From assembly GCA_964552395.1 (NCBI GenBank), contig CAZKGM010000007.1:1-64000 (forward strand): DNA of 64,000 nt, given 5' to 3'. The translations under genes were made by a program, and so were the position numbers. Positions 1 through 6,954 of this stretch are shown here, one piece after another (the first letter of the stretch is position 1; each line of letters opens with the position of its first letter). This DNA is from JAJDNH01 sp964552395. Its GTDB lineage: Bacteria; Acidobacteriota; Thermoanaerobaculia; Thermoanaerobaculales; Sulfomarinibacteraceae. The notes beneath the pieces are model-generated. The model had not been told where the DNA came from and searched no databases. It was given only the letters and a program-made list of their open reading frames with translations.

Positions 1-305
1 TAGCGGCTTTGCCACATACGACCGAGCAGCTGTCGGCGACGGTTGTAACCACCAGCAACACGGCACTGGATCCTTGCCATGCTCCTCCAGAGCGGCGTTT
101 CCCGCGTCTGAATCACAAGATGGTAGTGGTTGCCCATCAGGGCCCAAGCGAACACGAGGAATCCGTGCAGCCGCTTCACCTCCGCGACTGTCTCCACGAA
201 CTTGACCGCTTCGGAGGAGTCCGAAAACACCATCTCGCCGCGCGCTGTGCGGCAGTAGACGTGGTATATGGCGTCTGGGAAGAAGATGCGGGGAGTCCGC
301 GCCAT
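1..305 (-). CDS. REP-associated tyrosine transposase (RAYT / IS200-like Y1 transposase), 5' part, runs off window
   Basis: Translating the minus strand from the ATG at 305 gives 101 residues with no stop before the window edge. The N-terminus (MARTPRIFFPDAIYHVYCR) is the usual opening of Y1_Tnp-domain RAYT proteins. The metal-binding HUH motif appears as GNHYHLV at about residues 60-66, and the FNRR/LWQSR-type segment (YNRRRQLLGRMWQSR) follows. The catalytic tyrosine and the C-terminus lie outside the window. Known family members are domesticated single-copy transposases that process palindromic REP sequences. REP-like double hairpins occur at 3.6, 5.2 and 9.3 kb here, but none abuts this gene. 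The family call is firm; activity is unknown. Confidence 0.85.
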   Translation of the reverse strand, partial: MARTPRIFFPDAIYHVYCRTARGEMVFSDSSEAVKFVETVAEVKRLHGFLVFAWALMGNHYHLVIQTRETPLWRSMARIQCRVAGGYNRRRQLLGRMWQSR

Positions 306-496
306 GGGACTGTCCTCCGGCGCAGACGGGACACTTGCATCCTACCACCTCACCGCCAACCACGCACGACAACCACCAACAACGATGTGAGGTTGTGATC
401 AGTGGCACCGATGGGGAAGACCCTTCGTCGCCTGCTCCCGTCTCTGGCCAAGAAGCTGAACGCCGACTGAGGCGGGGTTCGAACATTCAACCAAAC

Positions 497-529
497 GGCC
501 GGGCCGCATAGGTGGCCCGGCCTTCTCTT
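497..529 (+). terminator. Intrinsic terminator-like hairpin
   Basis: A perfect 9-bp stem (GGCCGGGCC at 497-505, GGCCCGGCC at 514-522) with an 8-nt loop is followed by TTCTCTT. Upstream on this strand only a tiny frame (411-470, 19 codons) is visible, so the transcript it ends is unknown. The hairpin is symmetrical, but a T-run follows only on the plus side. Confidence 0.55.
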
Positions 530-588
530 GGCGCGACGCCGCCGCGTACTGCTCTCTCACACTTTCGTACCACTACCCCCACCCGGCT

Positions 589-696
589 TCAGTACCGAAT
601 CACTGACAGCCCTGACCCCCCACCCTCCGGCACCCTCTGACTCCGCGCCTCCGCATGGCGCTGGGCGGTCCACGCCGCGGCGGCCGTTATGATCAC
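589..696 (-). pseudogene. DUF429 C-terminal relic, copy 1
   Basis: About 36 codons read in frame on the minus strand (ITAAAAWTAQRHAEARSQR, then a tail ending VIRY and a stop). They match the C-terminal ends of the relics at 2642-2767 and 4972-5178, which read DDVLDAAAxAWTxQR. DUF429 proteins end with this Asp/Ala-rich helix. No upstream part of the gene is present, so this is a fragment. Its spread in several copies suggests local duplication and decay. Confidence 0.6.
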
Positions 697-841
697 CTGC
701 GAGAGATTCCCAGCGGCTCGGGTTGAAGGCTCGCGAGGGTACTTGGGGGGTTCTGCAGCAGGCCCTCGCTCTCCGAACCGCCCTGGCTAGGACCACGTCA
801 TGCTGTGTTCGCTTCACGATGCGTCCCAGTGCGTGGCCCCT

Positions 842-2020
842 CTATCGGCCGACGAATGACGAGATTGTGCCAAGTATCTTACCCAAGGGAGCGTTCACCA
901 AGCCAGGGCTCAGCAGAACCACCACCGGTGCAATGTAGGCGGTAAGGAAACGTTTCATCGTCACCACATCGAACGGCCAAACGGGCATCCTTGAGACAAG
1001 GGCTGAAAGGTCCTTGAGACGGCTGAGCTCCTGGTCGTCTGTTCTTGAGATGCCACGCTCCTCGATGGCGGCCATTACCATCGCGTATCGCTGACTAATT
1101 CTGCTAGCAATTCGCCCAAGGGCCCTTTCCTTCTGTCTCTTCATGCTGCGCCGGAAGGGAATCAGCGGACCAAAGAAACCGAGCGGGCCTCCCACGAAAT
1201 AAAACATCAAAGCAGCAACAAAAAGATTCCCGAGTACGGGGTCCCTCGTAAGATTGTTCATTATGACAAGGAAAAAGCCGAGGTTCACACCCCCAGCCGC
1301 GATGACATACTGGTTGCGAAGCCCTATCTCCCCTATGGGGCCAAGTCCCCCGGCGTTGTCTGGGTGAAGGACCTGGAGGTTGACTCTCGCTTGCCCGGAA
1401 AAATCGTTCAAGAAAGCGACCGTCGTGACTGCTCTTCCGAAATAGAAGACTGCGAAGTAGTAGAAGAACGGAAGTTGAAAGAGGAGATAGACCCACCCGG
1501 ACGGGTTCAGGGAGCCATTTGTTAGCTGCCATCCAAGGAACCCATCCTTCGAGATCACAACATAGTTGTAGTAGGACACCACTACTCCGACCGCAACGCC
1601 TAGAAATTGACTGACAACGTTCGCGTCGCGATAGGCGGTTTGCCAGTGGCTAACCAAGGTCTCCCAGTGCTCCTCATCGATCTCGACTACACCGGTTGTT
1701 ACAATCTTCTTGATACACGCCGGGACGAACTGTCGCTCCGTGAATAGGAGTGTAATGATCAAAGGCAACGTAATCGAGAACATGAAGAGCACATTCCAGT
1801 CCCCGCTGTAAGACAAACGCAGCCCAGCCCCTGCGAACATCAACTCCGGCTCGGAGCAGATAACAATGAGTGTTGGCAAGACCGCAAAAACCAATGAGGA
1901 GAACAGGAAGACTGAGAGCTTGATACCGAGTGTGCTCGGCTGTGCGCTAGTGTACTTCTGAAAGAGTAGGTGAAACAGCGATCCTTTGCAGGTTTCAAAA
2001 AAGGACCGGTTCTCAATCAC
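842..2020 (-). CDS. Polytopic membrane protein of unknown function
   Basis: The product is 392 residues. It begins at a GTG preceded by GAAGGG about 9 nt upstream. Hydrophobic segments lie near residues 32-56, 76-95, 135-155, 172-196, 238-258, 264-290 and 365-385, so an inner-membrane protein with roughly six or seven spans is likely. A charged loop near 290-350 is helical in character. The segment LHPDNAGGLGPIGEIGLRN before the fifth span looks like a conserved motif, but I cannot name the family. Base composition and codon use look visibly less GC-rich than the neighbours, consistent with acquisition by transfer. No operon partner is visible. Confidence 0.75.
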   Translation of the reverse strand: MIENRSFFETCKGSLFHLLFQKYTSAQPSTLGIKLSVFLFSSLVFAVLPTLIVICSEPELMFAGAGLRLSYSGDWNVLFMFSITLPLIITLLFTERQFVPACIKKIVTTGVVEIDEEHWETLVSHWQTAYRDANVVSQFLGVAVGVVVSYYNYVVISKDGFLGWQLTNGSLNPSGWVYLLFQLPFFYYFAVFYFGRAVTTVAFLNDFSGQARVNLQVLHPDNAGGLGPIGEIGLRNQYVIAAGGVNLGFFLVIMNNLTRDPVLGNLFVAALMFYFVGGPLGFFGPLIPFRRSMKRQKERALGRIASRISQRYAMVMAAIEERGISRTDDQELSRLKDLSALVSRMPVWPFDVVTMKRFLTAYIAPVVVLLSPGLVNAPLGKILGTISSFVGR

Positions 2021-2641
2021 GTGTTGTTGCCCTTCTATGTGCGAAATCCTGAGCGCAAGAGCAGACGCTTCCGGGCCATCCGTCCCATTGCCCGATTCAG
2101 CCGATTTCCGATGACTACAGGCGGCTCTGGCAGAGCCGTACGATTATCGTTCACAGGGCACCACCACGGTTTCCGAACCTCCTCAATCCTGCCGCTTCCC
2201 CTACCGGGCACGAAGAGCCTCAACAGGCGTGTGGCGAAGAGCGCCACAACGGGCGCGGTGAGGTGAAAGGAAAGGGTAGTCACGCCGTTCCACCATCGCC
2301 TGGGTTCTTCCTTTCAACGGATGTTCAGCTACGCGTGGTTCATTCTACGCCATGCGCAATCGTCTGGGTGGGCCGGCCTCGTACCGAAGGGCATCGCAGC
2401 GCAGGACGCCTGGCGGTACGGTCTCACTCGTCCCCTCGATTTCGCGCGGTTCTCGGACGCCTTGGCTGCTGGGCCCGGGTTAGTGGCAACCACTGGTTTT
2501 CCGCCCCACGCTAGATGATCGAGACAAGGCATCCTCGGAGCGCGAAGGCCCGGCTCAGAGGTTCGGAGGGGCAGATGAGGCCCTTGGCCGCTCGCGCTCT
2601 CAGTTCCAAATCGCCGGCAACTCCGGCTCGCCGCCCTCAGG
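2021..2641. other. Intergenic stretch without a supportable gene
   Basis: Short open frames occur on both strands: minus 2035-2283 (82 codons) and plus 2321-2518 (65 codons, ending ATTGFPPHAR). Neither has a clear ribosome-binding site or a recognisable family. The plus frame has fairly protein-like composition and could be a gene relic. Nothing else is seen. Confidence 0.4.
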
Positions 2642-2767
2642 CTACCCCTGGCTCCGGCCCTCGGAGTGGCGTTGGACGGTCCATGCGGCGGCGGCTGCGT
2701 CGAGGACATCGTCGGGGCCGACCGCGATCCACCCGCCCCTGCAGCCATCAACCCCGAGCACCTGCAT
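2642..2767 (-). pseudogene. DUF429 gene with large internal deletion
   Basis: The ATG at 2767 opens MQVLGVDGCRGGWIAV, the signature N-terminus of DUF429 proteins (GVDGCRxGW). The reading then passes directly to DDVLDAAAAAWTVQR, the characteristic C-terminal helix, and stops. Intact family members are about 200-240 residues, so roughly 170-200 residues between the two ends have been lost in frame. The remaining 41 codons cannot form the domain. Confidence 0.75.
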
Positions 2768-2909
2768 CAGACGAGGATAGCGGAGTGGGGGGTGCTGCGG
2801 CTCCGGGCTCGAGCACTGTGCCGAGTGCCTCGAGCAGAGGCTGCGTGTCGCCCCAGACCGGTGCAAGCGGGTAGCGCGCCCAGGCTGCCGCGACAAAGAT
2901 GATGCCGAG

Positions 2910-3428
2910 TCAAGCGACCAGAGCTATGAGTCCGGGGCCGGGGTGAGTTTCCGTGAGGATCAGGAATCCGAATCCCAAGAAGGTCAACAGTCGGCATGCT
3001 ATCGGGAGCAATCCCCAGGGCCCGGACCGCAACCAGTAGCTGACGGTGGTCCCGTCGGGTCCGGGTGACATCGCGACGTGGAGCCGGGCGTCGTGAAGGC
3101 TCCTGAGCCTCTTGTGCACCCAGAGGCTCTGACTCCACCCCCACTGGAGGCGAAAGCCGGTCGGCGTCATGACGTAGCGGAGCTTCGGGCAGGGCGAATC
3201 GGGCAGGTCGGTGTCCTCAATAGACCCACGGGCAGGGATCGTCGCCATGAGGCGGTTGAGGATCTCCTGCCTGGACATGGGCGTGTGATCGATCCACGGG
3301 CGCTTGGCGGTCGCGGCCTTGACCGGTGCCGGTGGCCCCGGCACGAGCGGAGGCTCCAGGAGCTCGCGTGGCGATGATGGCCCCGGCGGGTCGGTCGCGG
3401 TCTGTGGGTCAGTTTGTTCTGAGCTCAC
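2910..3428 (-). CDS. Hypothetical membrane protein, apparently cut short by an in-frame stop
   Basis: This is a 172-residue frame from a GTG at 3428. The first 45 residues are Pro/Ser-rich and disordered. A soluble segment follows (about 50-145), then a hydrophobic stretch (about 147-172). The frame ends in TGA at 2910-2912, but the same frame continues with a typical second membrane helix (LGIIFVAAAWARY) and stays open to 2748. A two-helix hairpin with a single stop between the helices suggests a nonsense mutation or sequencing error. I do not recognise the family. It overlaps the start of the DUF429 relic when read through. Confidence 0.5.
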   Translation of the reverse strand: MSSEQTDPQTATDPPGPSSPRELLEPPLVPGPPAPVKAATAKRPWIDHTPMSRQEILNRLMATIPARGSIEDTDLPDSPCPKLRYVMTPTGFRLQWGWSQSLWVHKRLRSLHDARLHVAMSPGPDGTTVSYWLRSGPWGLLPIACRLLTFLGFGFLILTETHPGPGLIALVA

Positions 3429-3510
3429 TGTGTACAGCCTACGCCACCGGGGACGATGTAATCCAGGAGGTCAACGGGGGCGTGCGGGCGTGGTCATTGT
3501 GGGGATGAGC

Positions 3511-3707
3511 GATGCTCCGGAACTCCGGCGGCCGTGCGGCGACCACCCGTCTCGCGTCTCCGGCGGGAGCACGGTCACGAGGTGGGATCTTGATCCGTTG
3601 TGGGGGCAGGCGTCTCGCCTGCCCGGGAGGGGGGCTTTCAGGTGAGACTCGAGCCGTGGCCTTGGCACCCCGCCCACCCCGGCGGGCGGGACGCCCGCCG
3701 CTACAAC
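3511..3707. repeat. 197-bp duplicated unit (DUF429 fragment plus REP-like double hairpin), copy A
   Basis: This unit matches 5093-5289 at all but about five positions. The first 86 bp encode, on the minus strand, a piece that is in frame with DUF429 in copy B. The last 111 bp (3597-3707) form a REP-like element: one perfect hairpin GGCAGGCG-TCT-CGCCTGCC, about 60 bp of linker, then GGCGGGCG-GGA-CGCCCGCC. The ends are inverted (GTTGTGG and CTACAAC). Confidence 0.8.
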
Positions 3708-3775
3708 GGGAAGACGGACTCCGGCGCAGACGTGAGGAATGGCAGGTTCGTTGTGTGCCGCCTTCTCTGAAGCGC

Positions 3776-3970
3776 GCTGCCGTCGCGTTCTCTGGGTGGG
3801 TAGGGGCCGTCTCGTGTCGAGCTTCCAGCGTCTTGCCGCCCTGGCCGGCGGGTGGGTGCCTCTCCCGGGCGGGCGGCGGCAACTCAATCACTTGATCACG
3901 GGGTGGCTGGGGTTCCTCCTCACTTCCTCACTTCCTCACTTCCTCACCAGCCGGGTGGGTAGGGTCCTCC
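3776..3970. repeat. Intergenic mosaic repeat, copy 1, with tandem CTTCCTCA
   Basis: Short modules recur here and near 12.2 kb and 36.7 kb: TCTSSGTGGGT, AACTCAATCACTTGATCAC next to GGGGTGG, and CTCACTTCCTCACTT. The octamer CTTCCTCA is repeated three times head to tail at 3923-3946. The block sits just beyond the 3' end of the XRE gene. Confidence 0.5.
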
Positions 3971-4300
3971 TCACCGCGAGACCCTCAGCTCCAATCGCGC
4001 GCCGCAGGCTTCCAGCCAACGCCGCATGAGGTCGACGGTCGGGTTCGACGACCACTGCTCGACGCGGGAGACGGCCTGTTGGGTAACTCCCAGGCGCTCG
4101 GCCAGCTCCTGTTGGGAGAGGGCCGCCTCGATGCGCGCCTGTCGCAGTAGGAAACCGGGCACACTGGTCTCCCAGTTGGGGAGCTTTCCCCATCTCCGGA
4201 GGGCGCTCCACTCGGCGAACGAACGGGGCCGAGAGCGGCGCAGTTGGAGCGGCCGATCGAAAGCGCGGAAGAGCTTCACTGCGGGCCCGCGTTCGCCCAT
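3971..4300 (-). CDS. XRE-family helix-turn-helix protein, probable antitoxin/regulator
   Basis: The product is 109 residues. The ATG at 4300 is preceded by GGAGGTGGAG. The HTH_3 domain covers about residues 50-105, with recognition segments LSQQELAERLGVTQQAVSRVE. The N-terminal 45 residues (RPRSFAEWSALRRWGKLP) are shared with a truncated paralogue at 11195-11458. The gene overlaps the upstream nucleotidyltransferase gene by 25 bp in another frame, so the two are co-translated. In known NTase/HTH pairs the HTH protein represses its own operon and can neutralise the partner; that role is inferred here. Confidence 0.8.
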   Translation of the reverse strand: MGERGPAVKLFRAFDRPLQLRRSRPRSFAEWSALRRWGKLPNWETSVPGFLLRQARIEAALSQQELAERLGVTQQAVSRVEQWSSNPTVDLMRRWLEACGARLELRVSR

Positions 4301-4875
4301 CTCTCCACCTCCTCGGGCGAAGGATCTTCGCCGGCGCCAGAGCCGGCGAACCGCCTCAGGCTCAACCATGCCCTGGTCCAGCCGGCCTTCTTGATTCGAG
4401 CGTCGAGTCGCGCCAGGTCGAGGTTCTCCCGCAAGGCCCGCCACAGCAACAGGGCGTTGACGCCGTCGACGGATGAGCGCCAGTACTGCCACGCCCCGAG
4501 CCGGTCGACCAGCAGGTCCTCGGCCGAGATGATCCGGACTCGTTGGCCCTCGAGCTCGCGCCACTCAGCCAGCTCGTCCTGCTCCAAGGCACTCCCTGGG
4601 AACTCGACGAAGACCTGAGCGGCCTCGTGCACCCAATGACGGCCGTGCCGCTCGAATCCAGCTTCGCGGAGCTCCCGCTCGACCCGAGGCGTCACCGATC
4701 CGACCAGGTCGATGTCGCCCGTCGTGTACGCGCCGCTGCTGTAAAGCTCTACTGCCGCACCGCCGACCAGCACGGGTACCGGCTGCTCGGTAGCGAAGAG
4801 GCCCTGGATCCATGCCACCAAGGCGGCTGTCTTGGCCGGGCCATCTTCCAGCTCGAGTATCGATGCGATCTCCAC
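4276..4875 (-). CDS. Nucleotidyltransferase-fold protein (DUF6036/MNT-like), possible toxin of an NTase-XRE module
   Basis: The product is 199 residues. The motif VGGAAVELYSSGAYTTGDIDLV (residues about 37-58) carries the GG...DxD core of the Pol-beta-type nucleotidyltransferase superfamily; the DID pair would bind metal. The rest resembles DUF6036-type proteins. The gene starts at a GTG lacking a Shine-Dalgarno sequence, immediately downstream of a good promoter (4883-4911), so the mRNA is probably leaderless. It overlaps the XRE gene by 25 bp. The transferase fold is well supported. A toxin role rests only on the pairing and on the family's frequent use in defence and toxin-antitoxin modules. 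Confidence 0.7.
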   Translation of the reverse strand: MEIASILELEDGPAKTAALVAWIQGLFATEQPVPVLVGGAAVELYSSGAYTTGDIDLVGSVTPRVERELREAGFERHGRHWVHEAAQVFVEFPGSALEQDELAEWRELEGQRVRIISAEDLLVDRLGAWQYWRSSVDGVNALLLWRALRENLDLARLDARIKKAGWTRAWLSLRRFAGSGAGEDPSPEEVERWANAGPQ

Positions 4876-4882
4876 AGATACA

Positions 4883-4911
4883 ATCTAAAAGTTGTACCCA
4901 TCAGATGTCAA
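4883..4911 (-). promoter_or_regulatory. Sigma70-type promoter giving a leaderless NTase mRNA
   Basis: On the minus strand the -35 is a perfect TTGACA (4906-4911), the spacer is 17 bp and the -10 is TAGATT (4883-4888). The expected transcription start, about seven bases on, falls at 4875-4876, which is the GTG start codon itself. Confidence 0.65.
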
Positions 4912-4971
4912 GCTTGCGAGCGGTGCCACGTATCGCTTTCTCACAACCCTCTACCCCTACCTCTCCCGCCT

Positions 4972-5178
4972 TCAGTACCAAATGACCGGCAACCTCAGCC
5001 CTCCAGCCTCCGGCAGTCTCTGGCTCCGGCCCTCGGCACGGCGCTGGGCGGTCCACGCTCCGGCGGCTGCATCGAGGACGTCGTCGGGGCGGGATGCTCC
5101 GGAACTCCGGCGGCCGCGCGGCGACCACCCGTCTCGCATCGCCGGCGGGAGCACGGTCACGAGGTGGGATCTTGATCC
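4972..5178 (-). pseudogene. DUF429 C-terminal relic, copy 3
   Basis: About 68 codons are in frame on the minus strand: SHLVTVLPPAMRDGWSP, then RPDDVLDAAAGAWTAQRR and the ending LPVIWY with a stop at 4972. This is the best-preserved DUF429 C-terminus in the window. The gene is cut at its 5' side exactly where the REP-like element (5179-5289) begins, and no N-terminal region follows. Confidence 0.65.
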
Positions 5179-5289
5179 GTTGTAGGGGCAGGCGTCCCGC
5201 CTGCCCGGGAGGGGGGCTTTCAGGTGAGACTCGAGCCGTGGCCTTGGCACCCCGCCCACCCCGGCGGGCGGGACGCCCGCCGCTACAAC
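5093..5289. repeat. 197-bp duplicated unit, copy B, with REP-like double hairpin
   Basis: This is nearly identical to 3511-3707. Its REP part (5179-5289, 111 bp) has near-complete terminal inverted repeats. The left half starts GTTGTAGGGGCAGGCGTCCC; the right half, read in reverse complement, starts GTTGTAGCGGCGGGCGTCCC. This is the layout of a paired inverted REP (BIME-type) element. Confidence 0.8.
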
Positions 5290-5489
5290 AGAGGCGGCAT
5301 GTCGGCATACACGGCGAAGGCACGCCCGCGCGAGCGCACCATTCTCTGCGCAGGCGGTTGGCCGCGCGCAGGTGACGCCGAGCGGCCGCCGACCGGCACG
5401 CGATCGATCACCGACCGGCACCGGAACCTCCCGACTCCCAGCAGGTGTGCTTTGCATCGAGACGGTCGTGCTGTAGTCTTCGAGAAACG

Positions 5490-6476
5490 ATGATGCAAGC
5501 GGTCACCTACCGACGGTACGGATCTCCGGATGTGCTCGAGCTGGTGGAGGTCGCGAAGCCGGCGCCCGGGCCCGAGGAGGTCGTGGTGCGGGTTCACGCG
5601 GCGTCCGTCAACCCGCTCGACTGGCACTTCATGCGAGGCTCGCCGGCTGCCGTCCGGCTCATGACCGGGCCGCTTCGCCCGAAGGACGGGCGGCTCGGCA
5701 GAGATCTCGCCGGCGTGGTCGAGGAGGTCGGCTCGAAGGTCACCCGGTTTCGGCCGGGCGATGAGGTGTTCGGCGCGGCGCCTGGCACGGTCGCCGAGTA
5801 CGTCTCGGCTCGCGCGGACCGTCTCGCCGGCAAGCCCGGGAACATCACGTTCGAGCAGGCGGCAGCGGTCCCGGTGGCTGCGCTCACGGCGCTGCAGGGC
5901 CTCCGTGACAAGGGGCGGCTCCAGCCGGAGCAGAAGGTGCTCGTCATCGGGGCGGCCGGGGGCGTCGGCACCTTCGCGGTCCAGATCGCGAAGGCGTTCG
6001 GCGCGGAGGTGACCGGCGTCTGCAGCACCAGAAACGTCGAGATGGTCGCCTCGATCGGCGCCGACCGGGTGGTCGACTACACGCGGGAGGACTTCGCGAG
6101 GGGGGAGGCCCGGTACGACGTCGTCCTCGATTGCATCGGGGATCATTCGTTGTCCGATTATCGGCGCGTCATGAACGCGCGGGGAGTCTATGTCGGGGTC
6201 GGCGGCGCCGGCGGCACTCTGGGGATGCTCCTACACTTCGTCACCACGAAGGTCGTGGCGCCCTTCGTGAGTCAGCGGTTCGTATCGTTCATCGCCGCGC
6301 TGAACGGGGAAGATCTCGACGTTCTCGCGGAGCTGATGCGAAGCGGGAAGGTGACCCCCGTCATCGACCGGCTCTACCCGCTCGAGCGAGCCGCCGAAGC
6401 TGTCCGCCACCTCGAGACAGGGCATGCAAGGGGTAAGGTCGTGGTGACGATGCGCGGATCGCAAGAGGTGGCGTAG
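5490..6476 (+). CDS. NAD(P)-dependent alcohol dehydrogenase / quinone oxidoreductase-like MDR protein
   Basis: The product is 328 residues and belongs to the medium-chain dehydrogenase/reductase family. The N-terminal GroES-like domain (residues about 1-120) includes VRVHAASVNPLDWHFMRG and lacks the cysteine ligands of zinc enzymes. The Rossmann fold carries GAAGGVGTFAVQIAKAFGA near residues 150-168 for nucleotide binding. Such enzymes reduce quinones or alpha,beta-unsaturated carbonyls with NADPH; the substrate here is unknown. Two adjacent ATGs are possible starts (5490 and 5493), with weak Shine-Dalgarno. The upstream side is the DUF429/REP relic block, so the gene is probably monocistronic. 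Confidence 0.85.
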   Translation: MMQAVTYRRYGSPDVLELVEVAKPAPGPEEVVVRVHAASVNPLDWHFMRGSPAAVRLMTGPLRPKDGRLGRDLAGVVEEVGSKVTRFRPGDEVFGAAPGTVAEYVSARADRLAGKPGNITFEQAAAVPVAALTALQGLRDKGRLQPEQKVLVIGAAGGVGTFAVQIAKAFGAEVTGVCSTRNVEMVASIGADRVVDYTREDFARGEARYDVVLDCIGDHSLSDYRRVMNARGVYVGVGGAGGTLGMLLHFVTTKVVAPFVSQRFVSFIAALNGEDLDVLAELMRSGKVTPVIDRLYPLERAAEAVRHLETGHARGKVVVTMRGSQEVA

Positions 6477-6486
6477 TCGCCGGCCG

Positions 6487-6756
6487 GTGGTGGTTGTTTC
6501 CCGGGAGGCGGCCAACGCCCAGCTGCCGGTGGTGACGGCGGTGACGCTGACCTCGCGGAAGGCGGGCCGGAGGGTCTACCCCAACGAGGCGCTGCTCCCC
6601 GCGGGCTGCGGCGGGATCGCGCGCGAGTCCGTGGCCATGGCCCACCAGGTGCGGACGGTCTCCAAGCAGCGCCTTGCGCGCCGTCTCGGCACTCTCGACG
6701 ACGACGCCGTCCGGGAGGCGATACGGGATTCCCTGAGGATCCAGCTCGAGCTTTAG
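6487..6756 (+). pseudogene. MazF/PemK-type endoribonuclease toxin, 5'-truncated
   Basis: The frame RRPVVVVSREAANAQLPVVT...VRTVSKQRLARRLGTL matches the MazF/PemK family from beta-strand 2 to the C-terminus, including the late V-R-T-V-S-K-xRL motif. The usual first 25 or so residues (RGDIWxxxLxP...G) are missing: the frame runs back into the end of the oxidoreductase gene with no suitable start. No antitoxin gene lies upstream. The family is confident; the gene is very probably non-functional unless translation starts at the internal GTG at 6487. Confidence 0.7.
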
Positions 6757-6900
6757 CCCGCACCGTTCACCTGCAATCTACTGGGACTGACGGGAAGCCG
6801 CCCATCACCGCGCCCTTTGTGTCTTGGTGGTTTGCTCTTCTCCGCTCTCACTGCGACCACTCATGAGTAGCGCGGGCTTGCACGGTAGTGGGCGAGGCAC

Positions 6901-6930
6901 GAGAAAGGGGCCGCCCCGAAGGGCGGCCCC
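6901..6930 (-). terminator. Rho-independent terminator of the PKD gene
   Basis: Read on the minus strand, a perfect 10-bp stem GGGGCCGCCC / GGGCGGCCCC encloses a TTCG tetraloop closed by C-G, the very stable cUUCGg type. It is followed by TTTCTC. It lies 25 bp past the stop of the gene ending at 6955. Confidence 0.85.
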
Positions 6931-6954
6931 ACATTGACTGTTCTGGCCGCGAGA

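Larger units (their letters stand above)
306..841. other. Intergenic stretch with a terminator and a DUF429 relic
   Basis: Apart from the terminator at 497-529 and the gene relic at 589-696, no convincing gene is visible. A 19-codon basic frame (411-470, MGKTLRRLLPSLAKKLNAD) ends 26 bp before the terminator, but it lacks a ribosome-binding site and cannot be supported as a gene. Confidence 0.5.
3429..3970. other. Intergenic repeat block
   Basis: No gene is visible. The block holds the 197-bp duplicated unit at 3511-3707 and the mosaic repeat at 3776-3970, including a tandem octamer at 3923-3946. Confidence 0.6.

Noticed and set aside
411..470. 19-codon basic peptide frame before a terminator
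   Set aside because: No ribosome-binding site and too short to support; kept only as a note.
460..500. GGTTCGAA sequence resembling a tRNA T-loop
   Set aside because: No acceptor or anticodon stems can be formed around it; no tRNA gene was found in the window.
2035..2283. 82-codon minus-strand frame upstream of the membrane protein
   Set aside because: No Shine-Dalgarno, mixed composition and no family resemblance.
3917..3950. Short tandem octamers considered as a CRISPR array
   Set aside because: The units are adjacent without unique spacers, and no cas gene is present.
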